Of a DNA stretch of 24,340 nt, positions 13,491-22,660 are shown piece by piece. The stretch is from Aphodosoma sp045600865 (GTDB taxonomy: Bacteria > Bacteroidota > Bacteroidia > Bacteroidales > Paludibacteraceae). Made by a program: the position numbers and the translations under genes. The DNA is taken from contig JAZRYS010000064.1 in assembly GCA_045600865.1 (NCBI GenBank), positions 1 to 24,340 of the forward strand, written 5' to 3'. Numbering within the stretch: position 1 is the stretch's first letter; each line of letters starts with the position of its first letter. The notes below the pieces were generated by a model that saw nothing but the letters and a program-made list of their open reading frames with translations, was not told the origin of the DNA and searched no databases.

Positions 13491-14306
13491 TTAGAATAAT
13501 TTAGCAATATCATCGTTAAGCAATACTGCATTGAAGAGCAGTTCAAGTCGCATAGGTGACATCTCGCCAGTCTCGTTCTTAGTAACAGTGAAATATCCAC
13601 CTGCAAATTCCTGCCTGTAAAGTGGGTTTTCTTCATTCACGCCAAACTTCAGCACCTCACATATACGTTTCACTGGTTGCTGAAGCAGCAATCTATTCTT
13701 TTCGAGAATCACAACCTCTTCTATCAAACTTTCGACATCTCCCACCTGATGTGTTGAAATTATTATAGTGCGGTCAGGACGCATACCTGTCTTCACCAAC
13801 TGTCGGAACTGTTCTTTTGAAGGAATGTCCAAGCCGTTCGAGGGTTCATCCATTATCAGGTATTTTGTGTTGCAGGCAAGGGCAAAACACATGAATATTT
13901 TCTTTTTCTGCCCCATCGACAATGCTTTCAGGTTGGGATTCCCCTCCATATTGAAGAGACGGAGGTTACGTTCCATGTCTGTCTGCGAGAAATTGGGATA
14001 GAAAGGAGACGTATATTTGATGTACTGCTCAAGTGTACAGGCAGGAAGTTCAAATTCCTCAGGCACCAGGAAGCACTCTCTCAGCAACTCTGCATAGCGT
14101 TCCGAGGTATTCATGCCATCAATAGTAACAGAGCCTGTACGAGGTTGAAGAAGGCCCATAAGAGTATATATCAACGTACTCTTACCCACACCATTACGTC
14201 CCAGCAAGCCATAAACCCTGCCATCTTCCAGACGCAGGTTGAAACCGTCAAAGACTTGAACAGAACCCTTGCGGTATTTATAGCCAAAATCCTTAATTTC
14301 AATCAT
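13491..14306 (-). CDS. ABC transporter ATP-binding protein
   Basis: A complete nucleotide-binding domain is visible in 271 residues: Walker A GRNGVGKS (36-43), signature LSMGQKKK (129-136; a variant of LSGGQ), Walker B YLIMDEP (149-155) and the switch histidine H186 in STHQV. The C-terminal ~70 residues extend past the core domain. It is the first gene of the operon with the permease, the HD protein and lpxK. Its promoter lies just upstream in a compact divergent region shared with the type B T9SS cargo gene. The M-for-G change in the signature is seen in several exporter ATPases and does not imply loss of activity. Confidence 0.92.
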   Translation of the reverse strand: MIEIKDFGYKYRKGSVQVFDGFNLRLEDGRVYGLLGRNGVGKSTLIYTLMGLLQPRTGSVTIDGMNTSERYAELLRECFLVPEEFELPACTLEQYIKYTSPFYPNFSQTDMERNLRLFNMEGNPNLKALSMGQKKKIFMCFALACNTKYLIMDEPSNGLDIPSKEQFRQLVKTGMRPDRTIIISTHQVGDVESLIEEVVILEKNRLLLQQPVKRICEVLKFGVNEENPLYRQEFAGGYFTVTKNETGEMSPMRLELLFNAVLLNDDIAKLF

Positions 14307-14332
14307 AACATCAATGATATTTTTTGAGGTTG

Positions 14333-14340
14333 CAAATTTA
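14333..14340 (-). promoter_or_regulatory. -7 box for the ABC/HD/lpxK operon
   Basis: TAAATTTG on the minus strand, 26 nt upstream of the ATPase ATG, is an exact TAnnTTTG match. The -33 box is poor: a TTG sits only 16 nt upstream. Confidence 0.6.
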
Positions 14341-14386
14341 CAACATTTTTTTGAAACAATAGAGCCGTTTTATGAAAAAAAAATCG

Positions 14387-14394
14387 TACCTTTG
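14387..14394 (+). promoter_or_regulatory. -7 box for the type B T9SS cargo gene
   Basis: TACCTTTG on the plus strand, 19 nt before ATG 14414. The in-frame ATG at 14372 is upstream of this box and would not be in the transcript, so the box decides the start. Confidence 0.65.
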
Positions 14395-14413
14395 CAAAAT
14401 CAAATTTGGAAAA

Positions 14414-15715
14414 ATGAAAAGCAAGAAAATCATACTCTTATTGCTGCTTGCAATAGGCTGCAAATGGACAATGGCTCAAGCACCATTCGTACTCAATTCA
14501 TCAAAAGAGCACGTGCTTTTGACTGGTCCTCAGTACAATATTGACGCCATTGCGGTGTTCAACACATTTCCCATAGATGCCGAGATAACATTCACAGGCA
14601 CTGCCATGTCGCCTAATTTCCAATGGTCATATACAATAGGAGGCATACCTTATACCTCTACGCAAGCTACAATCACTGCAGAGCCAGACGTGCTTTATAC
14701 AATCAACGTCAATGGTGACCCGACATATTTCATATACACCATAGATTATTCACAGTACGTGCCTACATTCGACAACATCACCCCTTCAGACATTCAGGAC
14801 AATCCTTGCGAAGACCTGAATCTCGACATCTTCTGCTCTCTACCTGCCATTTATTATTTAGACAAGAATGGCAATCGCACATTCCTGCCAAGGTCATACA
14901 AGATTGAATACACCAATGCCTCCTGGTCTGGCCAGGCATGGGGAGACTCTCTTGAGAGTTATGTCATCACACCTTCATCAGCACCTATAAACGCAACAGT
15001 CAACGCTCCTCTGCAGAACACCTCCATAGCATTCACGGGTGATGATTTGGCAGAGTGGATGAATCTCCCACAAGACACTATCTATTTGGATTATACAGCA
15101 ATAGCGATGAAGTGCTACCCTACTGCAACCGTTATAGAACGCGAGGCAAAAAACGAAAAGGACCGCAAGTCGCAAAACTCCATACAAGGTTCCGCTCCTC
15201 TTGTAGTACAGTTTGCTGCAAACGCAAATCCCGTAGAACCCGTCTATTACGAGTGGAAGATATCAACTATCGATGACACCCTGAATTATCAGCGTTACAA
15301 TGATGCCGTGCTGAACTATACCTTTCATGACTCTGGCGACTATCTTGCAAGGCTAAAGGTATATAATGCCAATTGCACGCATATCGACACTTTCAACATC
15401 AAGACTCTCGACTCTTTTCTTGAAGTTCCAAATGTATTCACCCCAAATGGCGATGGCATAAATGATGAGTTTCGCGTGGCTTACAAATCAATCAAGGAGT
15501 TTCACATCTGGATATACAACCGTTGGGGAAGGCTTGTATATTCGTCGGACGATCCAGGCAAAGGTTGGGATGGCAACATCAATGGTCGGCCAGCTTCTGT
15601 AGGCACATATTATTATGTAATCAACGCTTACGGATATGACTATTATACAGAGGGCAGATACAAAGGCAAACCCATCCGCTACAAGTTGTCAGGCGACTGC
15701 AACCTGCTAAGATGA
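14414..15715 (+). CDS. Secreted protein with gliding-motility/T9SS type B C-terminal domain
   Basis: The start at 14414 gives a clean signal peptide (MKSKK, leucine-rich core, cut after AQA near residue 23) and obeys the promoter at 14387. Residues ~258-335 look like a PKD-type beta domain (APLVVQFAANANPVEPVYYEW). Residues 338-433 are the type B sorting domain: VPNVFTPNGDGINDEF, then IYNRWGRLVY and GWDGNINGRPASVGTYYY, ending in NLLR. Such domains send proteins through the type IX secretion system and are cleaved or anchored at the surface. The ~230 residues after the signal peptide are not recognised. It is the only plus-strand gene in the window and ends at a bidirectional terminator. Confidence 0.87.
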   Translation: MKSKKIILLLLLAIGCKWTMAQAPFVLNSSKEHVLLTGPQYNIDAIAVFNTFPIDAEITFTGTAMSPNFQWSYTIGGIPYTSTQATITAEPDVLYTINVNGDPTYFIYTIDYSQYVPTFDNITPSDIQDNPCEDLNLDIFCSLPAIYYLDKNGNRTFLPRSYKIEYTNASWSGQAWGDSLESYVITPSSAPINATVNAPLQNTSIAFTGDDLAEWMNLPQDTIYLDYTAIAMKCYPTATVIEREAKNEKDRKSQNSIQGSAPLVVQFAANANPVEPVYYEWKISTIDDTLNYQRYNDAVLNYTFHDSGDYLARLKVYNANCTHIDTFNIKTLDSFLEVPNVFTPNGDGINDEFRVAYKSIKEFHIWIYNRWGRLVYSSDDPGKGWDGNINGRPASVGTYYYVINAYGYDYYTEGRYKGKPIRYKLSGDCNLLR

Positions 15716-15750
15716 CAAAAAGCCCCTCAGCAAAACTGAAGGGCTTTTTA
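15716..15750. terminator. Bidirectional terminator
   Basis: AGCCCCTCAG (15721-15730) pairs with CTGAAGGGCT (15736-15745) with one mismatch. An A run before it and a T run after it let it work in both directions. It ends the T9SS cargo gene on the plus strand and the glyS/lipoprotein transcript on the minus strand. Confidence 0.9.
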
Positions 15751-15766
15751 TTATCCTTTTTAGGCT

Positions 15767-16264
15767 TTATTTGCGTTTTGCACAGGTAAAGGAGAGAAGA
15801 TAAGAGTAATCTGCTCCGAGATCAACAGTATAGATGCCCTTGAAATATATTTCAGGCAATCTGTTTTCAAAGCCATGGAAAGAGAAATCAATGTAATCTT
15901 CGATTGTAGAGTAGTAATAATCGCTTTGGCAAGCATCAAGAACCAAGATTCCATCCTTTTCAGTAGCTGTAGTTGCAAACAACACCTTATCTCCTGTTTC
16001 ATTAGCAACCGTAGCAGTTACTGTCAGTTTACCATTCTTCCCTTCTTCGATAGTAAGATATCCGTCCTTTGGAGGATTTTTCTTGCCTGTCATTGATTCA
16101 AAAAACTCATTTTCAAACCATGTTCCTTCGCTGTCTGTAACGCTATCGTAAACTAAGTGCATATCATACGTACCCACCAAACCTGTTGGGGTTTGCTTGC
16201 AGGAAACAAAAATACCACAAAGTGCTATGATAAACGCTGCTATCACAAAAAAGTTTTTCTTCAT
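15767..16264 (-). CDS. Small lipoprotein of unknown function
   Basis: With the ATG at 16264, the 165-residue product has a typical lipoprotein signal: MKKNF, a hydrophobic core and the lipobox FVSC with the modified cysteine near residue 22. A longer in-frame reading from 16408 was rejected because it overlaps glyS and hides this signal. The mature part (GLVGTYDMHLVYDS and later alternating beta strands) is reminiscent of small lipocalin-like Bacteroidetes lipoproteins, but I do not recognise the family. It lies 26 nt after glyS and just before the bidirectional terminator, so it is likely the last gene of that transcript. Confidence 0.75.
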   Translation of the reverse strand: MKKNFFVIAAFIIALCGIFVSCKQTPTGLVGTYDMHLVYDSVTDSEGTWFENEFFESMTGKKNPPKDGYLTIEEGKNGKLTVTATVANETGDKVLFATTATEKDGILVLDACQSDYYYSTIEDYIDFSFHGFENRLPEIYFKGIYTVDLGADYSYLLSFTCAKRK

Positions 16265-16290
16265 AACCGAAATATTCAATGTTAGTAATA

Positions 16291-17835
16291 CTATAATATT
16301 GAGCGAAGGAGTTTCTTCATATCTACTGCCTCGCGAAGTATTCCTGCAAGAGAGTCGATGGAGACACGTTCCTGAGCCATAGTATCTCGATGACGTATTG
16401 TCACGCAATTGTCATCCAGTGTATCATGGTCAACAGTAACGCAGAAAGGAGTACCAACTGCATCCTGGCGACGGTAACGTTTGCCGATAGAGTCTTTCTC
16501 ATCGTATGCGCATTTGAAGTCGAACTTCAACTCATCCATAATTTCACGGGCTTTCTCTGGCAGGCCATCTTTCTTTACCAATGGCATGATGCAGACTTTC
16601 GTAGGAGCCAGAACTGCTGGCAGATGAAGCACAACCCTGCTGTCGCCACCCTCAAGTTTCTCCTCTTCATAAGCAGAACAGAGAACAGAGAGAAACATAC
16701 GGTCAACGCCTATAGAAGTCTCGACAACGTATGGCGTGTAACTCTCGTTCAACTCAGGATCGAAATATTTGATGTTCTTGCCACAGTATTTCTCATGGCT
16801 CGAAAGGTCAAAATCAGTACGAGAGTGGATACCCTCAACCTCCTTGAATCCAAAAGGCATGAGAAATTCTATATCTGTTGCCGCATTTGCATAATGAGCC
16901 AGTTTGTCGTGGTCGTGGAAACGATACTTCTCATCGCCAAGTCCAAGAGCCTTATGCCATTTCAGACGGAACTCTTTCCAGTATTCAAACCATTTCATCT
17001 CGTCGCCTGGACGGCAGAAGAACTGCATCTCCATCTGCTCGAACTCACGCATACGGAAGATGAACTGACGAGCGACAATCTCGTTACGGAAAGCCTTGCC
17101 TATCTGACAGATACCGAAAGGAATCTTCATACGGCCAGTCTTCTGCACGTTCATGTAGTTCACGAATATACCCTGTGCAGTCTCTGGGCGGAGATAGATT
17201 TTTGTTGCACCGTCAGCAGTAGAACCCATGTCTGTAGAGAACATGAGGTTGAACTGACGCACCTCTGTCCAGTTACGAGTGCCTGATATAGGGCATACTA
17301 TCTCGCAATCAAGGATAATCTGGCGAAGTTCAGCCAGGTCATTCGCCTCAAGGGCATTGACGAAACGGGTATGCACAGCGTCACGCTTCTGGGCGTATTC
17401 AACGACACGTGCATTGGTCTTGACGAACATTTCTCGGTCAAAGCTCTCGCCGAAACGCTTTGCAGCCTTCTCGCACTCCTTGTCAATCTTCTCGTCGAAC
17501 TTGGCAAGGTAGTCCTCGATAAGCACGTCAGCGCGGTAACGCTTCTTGCTGTCCTTGTTGTCTATCAGAGGGTCGTTGAAAGCGTCAACATGACCTGAAG
17601 CCTTCCATGTAGTAGGGTGCATGAAAATTGCGGCATCAATACCCACTACATTTTCATGAAGGAGAGTCATGCTGTCCCACCAGTAACGCTTTATATTGTT
17701 TTTGAGTTCCACGCCGTTCTGGCCGTAGTCATAGACTGCAGCCAGACCGTCATAGATATCGCTGGAAGGAAATACAAAGCCGTATTCCTTGCAATGTGCA
17801 ACCAGTTTTTTGAATGTTTCTTCTTGCGAAGCCAT
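16291..17835 (-). CDS. glyS: Glycyl-tRNA synthetase (single-chain, class II)
   Basis: The 514-residue enzyme is the homodimeric type, charging tRNA-Gly with glycine in the cytoplasm. Class II motifs are visible: motif 1 region GLAAVYDYGQNGVELKNNIK (30-49), the RPETAQGIF segment, motif 2 FRNEIVARQFIFRMREFEQ, and motif 3 SIGVDRMFLSVL. The C-terminal anticodon-binding domain starts near LAPTKVCIMPLV. Length is usual for Bacteroidetes. The start codon is only 2 nt after the stop of the upstream subtilase gene, an unusual position for an essential housekeeping gene. No promoter box is visible at that junction, but one inside the subtilase gene is possible. Confidence 0.97.
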   Translation of the reverse strand: MASQEETFKKLVAHCKEYGFVFPSSDIYDGLAAVYDYGQNGVELKNNIKRYWWDSMTLLHENVVGIDAAIFMHPTTWKASGHVDAFNDPLIDNKDSKKRYRADVLIEDYLAKFDEKIDKECEKAAKRFGESFDREMFVKTNARVVEYAQKRDAVHTRFVNALEANDLAELRQIILDCEIVCPISGTRNWTEVRQFNLMFSTDMGSTADGATKIYLRPETAQGIFVNYMNVQKTGRMKIPFGICQIGKAFRNEIVARQFIFRMREFEQMEMQFFCRPGDEMKWFEYWKEFRLKWHKALGLGDEKYRFHDHDKLAHYANAATDIEFLMPFGFKEVEGIHSRTDFDLSSHEKYCGKNIKYFDPELNESYTPYVVETSIGVDRMFLSVLCSAYEEEKLEGGDSRVVLHLPAVLAPTKVCIMPLVKKDGLPEKAREIMDELKFDFKCAYDEKDSIGKRYRRQDAVGTPFCVTVDHDTLDDNCVTIRHRDTMAQERVSIDSLAGILREAVDMKKLLRSIL

Positions 17836-17837
17836 AA

Positions 17838-20012
17838 TTACCTTACAACTTTATAATTCTCTCCTCCTACGTTAATCATATAAACGCCAGGAGTCATACC
17901 ACTGAGATCTATGGAAATTTCCTGACCAGCCATGACATCACCCTCTGCGCTTGCATAGACGATACGGCCAGACATGTCAGCAACACGCACTACGAGGTCA
18001 TTCATTTCCTTTGCAAAACCTATCTTGAACACATCAGAGTTGCCCTCCTCATATACAGCCAATACAGAAGGCTTCTCTGGATTCTGCACGCCAACGTTGA
18101 GGCCAAGGATATAGATTAAGCCGTGATAAGCATCAATCTTGCCATATCCCCATGAGTTGTTAGGTGTCTCGCCAGTGAAGCTGTCAGAACAGCTTGTGTG
18201 ATGGAATATGTCAATTACATCTTCATAATCGAGTGTAGGATCAGCCTCAAGCCACATGGCAACAACACCTGCTGCGTATGGAGAAGACATTGATGTTCCC
18301 TGCATGTAGCCATAATAGTATGTCTTGCCGCCAACTGTTGTCGAAGCAGCTCTGTCATTCTTGAGATTACCGAAATCTGGCAAAGAAGACATCAGTGTCT
18401 GACCAGGGGCAGAGATATCTGGTTTGATGCGACCATCAAGGGTAGGACCCATCGAAGAGAAGCCTGCCTTTGCTCCAAGTGTTCCATAGATTTTTGGATA
18501 TGACGTATATGCACCAACAGAAATGATATTTCTTGTAACACCGGTAGGTTCACCTACGGTCATATCTGTATTTCCATCAGTATAGCCGTAATTCTTCTGT
18601 CCGCTGCTTGTGAATGAACCGTAGTTTTCTGCTGTGAAAATATGAACATCACCACTGTCAGCCTTTATCTCGATACCCAATGCAGTACGTGAAGGCAATG
18701 AACGAACTTGGAAAACGGCATAGACATTGCCACGATGATTTGCCTCGACTTTTTCTGCAGAGACAGAACCTGTAACAAAAAGGTCATTGGCTGATTCTAT
18801 AGTTCTTTTCACATTTACATTGACGTTCTGTCTGCTGGCAGGTGTTGCGTTTATCCATTGAGTCTCATATATGTTAGCATGGTCATCCTTGTTGTAAATG
18901 ACAAAACGAACTTGATATGGATTGTCTATATCGCCCCAGATATCTATAGGGCAATAGTCATATTCATATCCTTCCACGCTTTTCGAGGAATAGAAAGTCT
19001 TACCTATTGTATCTTGCGCCGTGAAGCTTTTGCCCCAGTGGATTTTCGTATCGCCTTCGTTACCTGCAGAACCGCAGACAAGACGACCTGGACCAATCAT
19101 AGCCTCAATAAGGCGGCTCTCTGTTGACATGCCGTCATGAGGACCTATGTTGCCACCCATACTGACATTGACAACGCAAGGCCTATTCATTTCTGTTGCT
19201 TTTTCAAAAATGTAACGGATACCCTCTGGGATGTTGGTCATTGAAGTACCTGGGCAAGAAACATAGATAAGATCTGCCTCCTGGGCAACGCCATAGTAGT
19301 CGAGAGAATGATCAGCACCAGCTGCTATACCCATGACGTGTGTCGCATGTCCCGATTCTGCTTTATGCTCGTATATATCATACTCGGCAGTAAGGATATC
19401 AGCAGAATCCACATACTCATAACCATACGAATATCCAGTTGGGGCATTGCCGCTTCTCTGTTGGTTCCATACCTTTTTGATGCGGTAACGGTTGTGTGCC
19501 TGGTTCCAGAAAGCGGGATGTGCATACTGAAGTTCCTGGTCAACGACACCTACAATGATTCCACGTCCAAGATAAGATTGTGAAAGAGGAGCCTGTGCAT
19601 TGAGAACAGGGTCAACGAAACTTATCTGGCGCGCCCAGTTCAATTTGAAATCAGCGGGTGTAGCCATCTCGACCATTGCTATCTTCTCATTCTCAGAGAG
19701 AGCCTCAAGGGCATCAACAGGGACGACAGCCGTCGCAATGTTGAGTTCATCGAATCTGACGTGCAATTCTGCACCATACATTGCCAGTACATTCTCGTCG
19801 ATTTCTCCATTGAAATGAACGTAACAGTCAACCATCTGGCGGCCATTGTTTGTTTTAATCATTTTACTCATAGGAGAATGACGCATCTCCTCAGCAGACA
19901 TCTGTTTCTGCTGTTCCATGAACACAGCCGTCTTGTTAGACAATTTGCTCTGGCCATAGACGCTGGCAATGCACATAGAAGCCATCACCAAAAATAAAAA
20001 ACTCTTTTTCAT
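17838..20012 (-). CDS. Secreted S8 subtilisin-like protease, T9SS type A
   Basis: The signal peptide ends near residue 20 (VYG-Q). The catalytic triad is complete: D158 in VGVVDQELQYAHPAF, H222 in SGHATHV, S574 in GTSMSSPYAAGV. The oxyanion-hole asparagine is N318 (SAGNEG). A ~180-residue beta insert lies between N318 and the serine region, as in CspA/C5a-type subtilases. The last ~75 residues (from about 650) form a type A sorting domain ending GVYMINVGGENYKVVR, so the protease is exported by T9SS to the surface or medium. It is paralogous to the next gene upstream in transcription, with 25 nt between them, and runs into glyS with a 2-nt gap. The substrate is unknown; protein degradation for nutrition is most likely. 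Confidence 0.93.
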   Translation of the reverse strand: MKKSFLFLVMASMCIASVYGQSKLSNKTAVFMEQQKQMSAEEMRHSPMSKMIKTNNGRQMVDCYVHFNGEIDENVLAMYGAELHVRFDELNIATAVVPVDALEALSENEKIAMVEMATPADFKLNWARQISFVDPVLNAQAPLSQSYLGRGIIVGVVDQELQYAHPAFWNQAHNRYRIKKVWNQQRSGNAPTGYSYGYEYVDSADILTAEYDIYEHKAESGHATHVMGIAAGADHSLDYYGVAQEADLIYVSCPGTSMTNIPEGIRYIFEKATEMNRPCVVNVSMGGNIGPHDGMSTESRLIEAMIGPGRLVCGSAGNEGDTKIHWGKSFTAQDTIGKTFYSSKSVEGYEYDYCPIDIWGDIDNPYQVRFVIYNKDDHANIYETQWINATPASRQNVNVNVKRTIESANDLFVTGSVSAEKVEANHRGNVYAVFQVRSLPSRTALGIEIKADSGDVHIFTAENYGSFTSSGQKNYGYTDGNTDMTVGEPTGVTRNIISVGAYTSYPKIYGTLGAKAGFSSMGPTLDGRIKPDISAPGQTLMSSLPDFGNLKNDRAASTTVGGKTYYYGYMQGTSMSSPYAAGVVAMWLEADPTLDYEDVIDIFHHTSCSDSFTGETPNNSWGYGKIDAYHGLIYILGLNVGVQNPEKPSVLAVYEEGNSDVFKIGFAKEMNDLVVRVADMSGRIVYASAEGDVMAGQEISIDLSGMTPGVYMINVGGENYKVVR

Positions 20013-20037
20013 TTATCTTCAAATTAGTATTAATCAA

Positions 20038-22143
20038 TTATTTAATCACCTTGAAATTCTCACCATTCACACTGATGACATATATACCGTCTGGCATTCC
20101 GTTCATATCTATTTCCATCTCTTCACCTGCCATCACATTATCATAGACATTATGATATAAAGTTTTTCCAGACATATTCACAACACTGACACTGACGTTT
20201 CCTGAAACTCCCGCAATATGAGCAATGCCATCGCTGAGAAAGCCAATGACTCTTTGCTGCGCAGAGACGTTTGTCACGTCGGCATTCAAACCGAGTATAC
20301 GGATAAGTCCTGCATACGCATTCAGTTTTCCATAGCCAGATGTGTTGTTTGGAACAGTTCCTGTATATCTGTCATTTCTCGAAGTATGGCGCAAGATGTC
20401 AACCACCTCATCGTATGTAAGATCTGGTTTTGCTTCAAGCCAGGCAGCAACTACACCCGCACAGTAAGGCGAGGACATCGAAGTACCCTGCATTTCACCA
20501 TAGTAATACTTCGTACCGTTCACTGTTGTGTTGGCAGTCCTGCTATACATAAGATTTTTGTCGTCAGGAATGGAAGAAACGATCACCTCGCCAGGAGCAA
20601 GAACCTCAGGCTTCATCTGACCTGTAGTGAGTGGCCCTTTCGAAGAGAAAGAAGACACATCCTCTTCTGAAGAACCATACCATCCTCCACCGCCATTTGA
20701 CACGTACGAACCTACTGTAATTACATTGCGTGTATCGCCAACACCTGTTCCAATGGTCATGTCAGCATCGCCATCACTCCAACCCTTGTCACTCATGTTG
20801 TTATCAGTAAATTCCGAGAGTTGGTCGTATGTCCACATATTGACCGCACCTGAATCTCCACGGACTATGATACCGAACTGGCAGTCATCTGGCAGATAGT
20901 TTTCCTCGTATTCAAAATAGACATTCCCGCGATTGTTGTACTGGTTTACTCCGGTAGCAACATCAAGGTTGATATTCACGTTGTTGCTGCCAACGGCAGT
21001 TCTTATTTTATGAGTGAATGCAGAATCCGTAACTGCGCTATAGAAAGGAGTGCTGTATGCTATTGAATCTCCGTATTCGTCATACACCACGAACGAAACC
21101 TCGTAATTCTGTGCAGTGTCTCCCCAGATGTCAGTCATCGTGAAATCATACCAATAGGAAGCCAGCAATTTCTGGAAAGTCATCAGCGAATCATGTCCAC
21201 TGAGGGTCTTGCCAACATGCATATCCATGTCCCCACTGTTTCCGGCAGCAGCAACGACCAGACGGCCAGGACCTACAAGAGACTCTATGACACGGTTGCA
21301 TGTTTCCGTGCCATCATGAGGGCCCAACGTTCCGCCCATGCTTATGTTGATTACGCAAGGCTTGTTCACCTCGTCAGCATAATCGAATATGTATTTCACT
21401 CCATCCGAAAGGTCGGCATCCTCACCTGTCGTTGCAACAACCGCAAGATCAGCAAACTGGGCAATGCCATAATAGTCAGTTGTCGTGTCTGCACCTGCTG
21501 CTATTCCAAGAACGTGCGTCGCATGTCCCGAAGACATGTTACGCGTGTCGTACTTTGCAGCCTCTATTGATTCTTGATCGGTATATTCCTGATTCTTCAG
21601 CTGATTGAGAAAACGTTTAATTCTCAGCTTCTTATTGTCGAAGCGATCATAGAAGTTTATGTGATTGACCTGTATTTCCTGGTCAACTATACCAAGCAGC
21701 ACTCCGTTTGCCATGTAGCTGTGAGTGAACGGAGCGACTCCTCCTGTCAGGAGTGCGGCATTGCTGGCAACACGAGCCTTGTCCATCTGGACCTTGACTG
21801 GAGACGAAACCTCGACAGAGACAATACACTCTTCGGTTGCCAAGGTCTCAAGAGAAGACACTGGCACATCTACAGTCAAGACACCTATGGATTCATAGTG
21901 ATTTCTTACGACACCCCCATGATTTTCAATGATGCCATCCTGATACCTGTCGTTAACCGTAACGAAGGCAGATACCATGTCATTGCCACTGACCATCGCC
22001 ATGACACCCCTCTTGTGCAACCTGCTCGAATCATGATGAACCCTCACAAGCAACTTGGTCCTGTTCGACAGTTTTGAACTGTTCGCAGACGCAGCAAATG
22101 CCCCGACAACAGCTGCTAAAAGCAGGATGAAAATTCTTTTCAT
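20038..22143 (-). CDS. Second secreted S8 subtilisin-like protease, T9SS type A
   Basis: The 701-residue protein has a signal peptide (cut near ASA, residue ~20), the triad D154 (LGIVDQEIQVNH), H207 (SGHATHV) and about S555 (GTSMSSPYCAGV), and oxyanion asparagine in AAAGNSGD. Its C-terminal type A sorting domain ends GIYVISVNGENFKVIK. The layout matches the neighbouring subtilase throughout, including the junction GYGKLNAYAGLIRILGLN versus GYGKIDAYHGLIYILGLN, so the pair arose by tandem duplication followed by strong divergence. ATG 22143 is used rather than the TTG at 22146: it overlaps the upstream stop as TGATG, typical of coupled translation. Substrate unknown. Confidence 0.93.
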   Translation of the reverse strand: MKRIFILLLAAVVGAFAASANSSKLSNRTKLLVRVHHDSSRLHKRGVMAMVSGNDMVSAFVTVNDRYQDGIIENHGGVVRNHYESIGVLTVDVPVSSLETLATEECIVSVEVSSPVKVQMDKARVASNAALLTGGVAPFTHSYMANGVLLGIVDQEIQVNHINFYDRFDNKKLRIKRFLNQLKNQEYTDQESIEAAKYDTRNMSSGHATHVLGIAAGADTTTDYYGIAQFADLAVVATTGEDADLSDGVKYIFDYADEVNKPCVINISMGGTLGPHDGTETCNRVIESLVGPGRLVVAAAGNSGDMDMHVGKTLSGHDSLMTFQKLLASYWYDFTMTDIWGDTAQNYEVSFVVYDEYGDSIAYSTPFYSAVTDSAFTHKIRTAVGSNNVNINLDVATGVNQYNNRGNVYFEYEENYLPDDCQFGIIVRGDSGAVNMWTYDQLSEFTDNNMSDKGWSDGDADMTIGTGVGDTRNVITVGSYVSNGGGGWYGSSEEDVSSFSSKGPLTTGQMKPEVLAPGEVIVSSIPDDKNLMYSRTANTTVNGTKYYYGEMQGTSMSSPYCAGVVAAWLEAKPDLTYDEVVDILRHTSRNDRYTGTVPNNTSGYGKLNAYAGLIRILGLNADVTNVSAQQRVIGFLSDGIAHIAGVSGNVSVSVVNMSGKTLYHNVYDNVMAGEEMEIDMNGMPDGIYVISVNGENFKVIK

Positions 22144-22583
22144 CAATGAAGAGGATTAAGTTTCTTGCCTCCTTCGAAAGTCTTTACTCCTGTGACTTTC
22201 ACAAATTCAGGCAAAATATTGAGTGGGCAACGGAAAGAATAGGTATCTGTGATGAGTTCGTTGAGTTGAACGCCCATAGCACGCACTGCCTCAGCATCGA
22301 AATTCTTGCCGGCTGTCAGGATATAGCCACAGAAATAATACGTCTTGCCATCCTTGGCCAAAGCATAATGCTCAACCATTTCAGGAGATGGAGTGAACTT
22401 CTTCAGCCCTTTCTTCGAGTTATTCACTTCATAGACAAAATCACGCCAAAACACAGAAAACTGGTTCGAGAATCTCGCAGTAGTTGGCAGGTTCTCGTCA
22501 ACTTTCTGATTAGCACTTTTTTTACCGCATGCAAAAACATTAATGGAGAGCACGCACATAACGATAAGCAATAACTTTTTCAT
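22143..22583 (-). CDS. Small lipoprotein upstream of the subtilases
   Basis: The 146-residue protein has a lipoprotein signal: MKKLLLIVMCVLSINVFACGK, with a lipobox VFAC and modified cysteine at 19. The mature part is mixed alpha/beta with three more cysteines (two in YYFCGY and FRCPLN) and is not a family I recognise. It is the first gene of the long transcript and overlaps the subtilase by one base in TGATG. This suggests a product made together with the protease, such as an accessory or inhibitor. That role is inference from position only. A promoter lies 30-60 nt upstream. Confidence 0.7.
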   Translation of the reverse strand: MKKLLLIVMCVLSINVFACGKKSANQKVDENLPTTARFSNQFSVFWRDFVYEVNNSKKGLKKFTPSPEMVEHYALAKDGKTYYFCGYILTAGKNFDAEAVRAMGVQLNELITDTYSFRCPLNILPEFVKVTGVKTFEGGKKLNPLH

Positions 22584-22611
22584 ATCACTGTATTTTTAAA
22601 ATTTTCGGCTG

Positions 22612-22646
22612 CAAAGTTACAAAAAAAATATGATACAGCGTGCAAG
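22612..22646 (-). promoter_or_regulatory. Promoter of the lipoprotein-subtilase-glyS transcript
   Basis: TAACTTTG (22619-22612) on the minus strand is an exact -7 box. CTTG (22646-22643) is a possible -33 box, but the 23-nt spacer is longer than usual. The -33 box lies inside the loop of the tilS terminator. Confidence 0.6.
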
Positions 22647-22658
22647 CAGTACCATATT
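22621..22658 (-). terminator. Terminator of tilS
   Basis: Minus strand: 22658-22649 pairs with 22636-22627 over 10 bp, including one G-U pair that would be a C-A mismatch on the plus strand. The loop is 12 nt and the U run is encoded by the A's at 22621-22628. It begins 2 nt after the tilS stop and overlaps the next promoter. Confidence 0.75.
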
Positions 22659-22660
22659 TT

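Noticed and set aside
14372..14413. T9SS cargo gene starting at ATG 14372
   Set aside because: The -7 promoter box lies inside this extension, so it would not be transcribed; the signal peptide begins at 14414.
16265..16408. Longer reading of the lipoprotein gene from 16408
   Set aside because: It overlaps the end of glyS and hides an excellent lipoprotein signal that begins at 16264.
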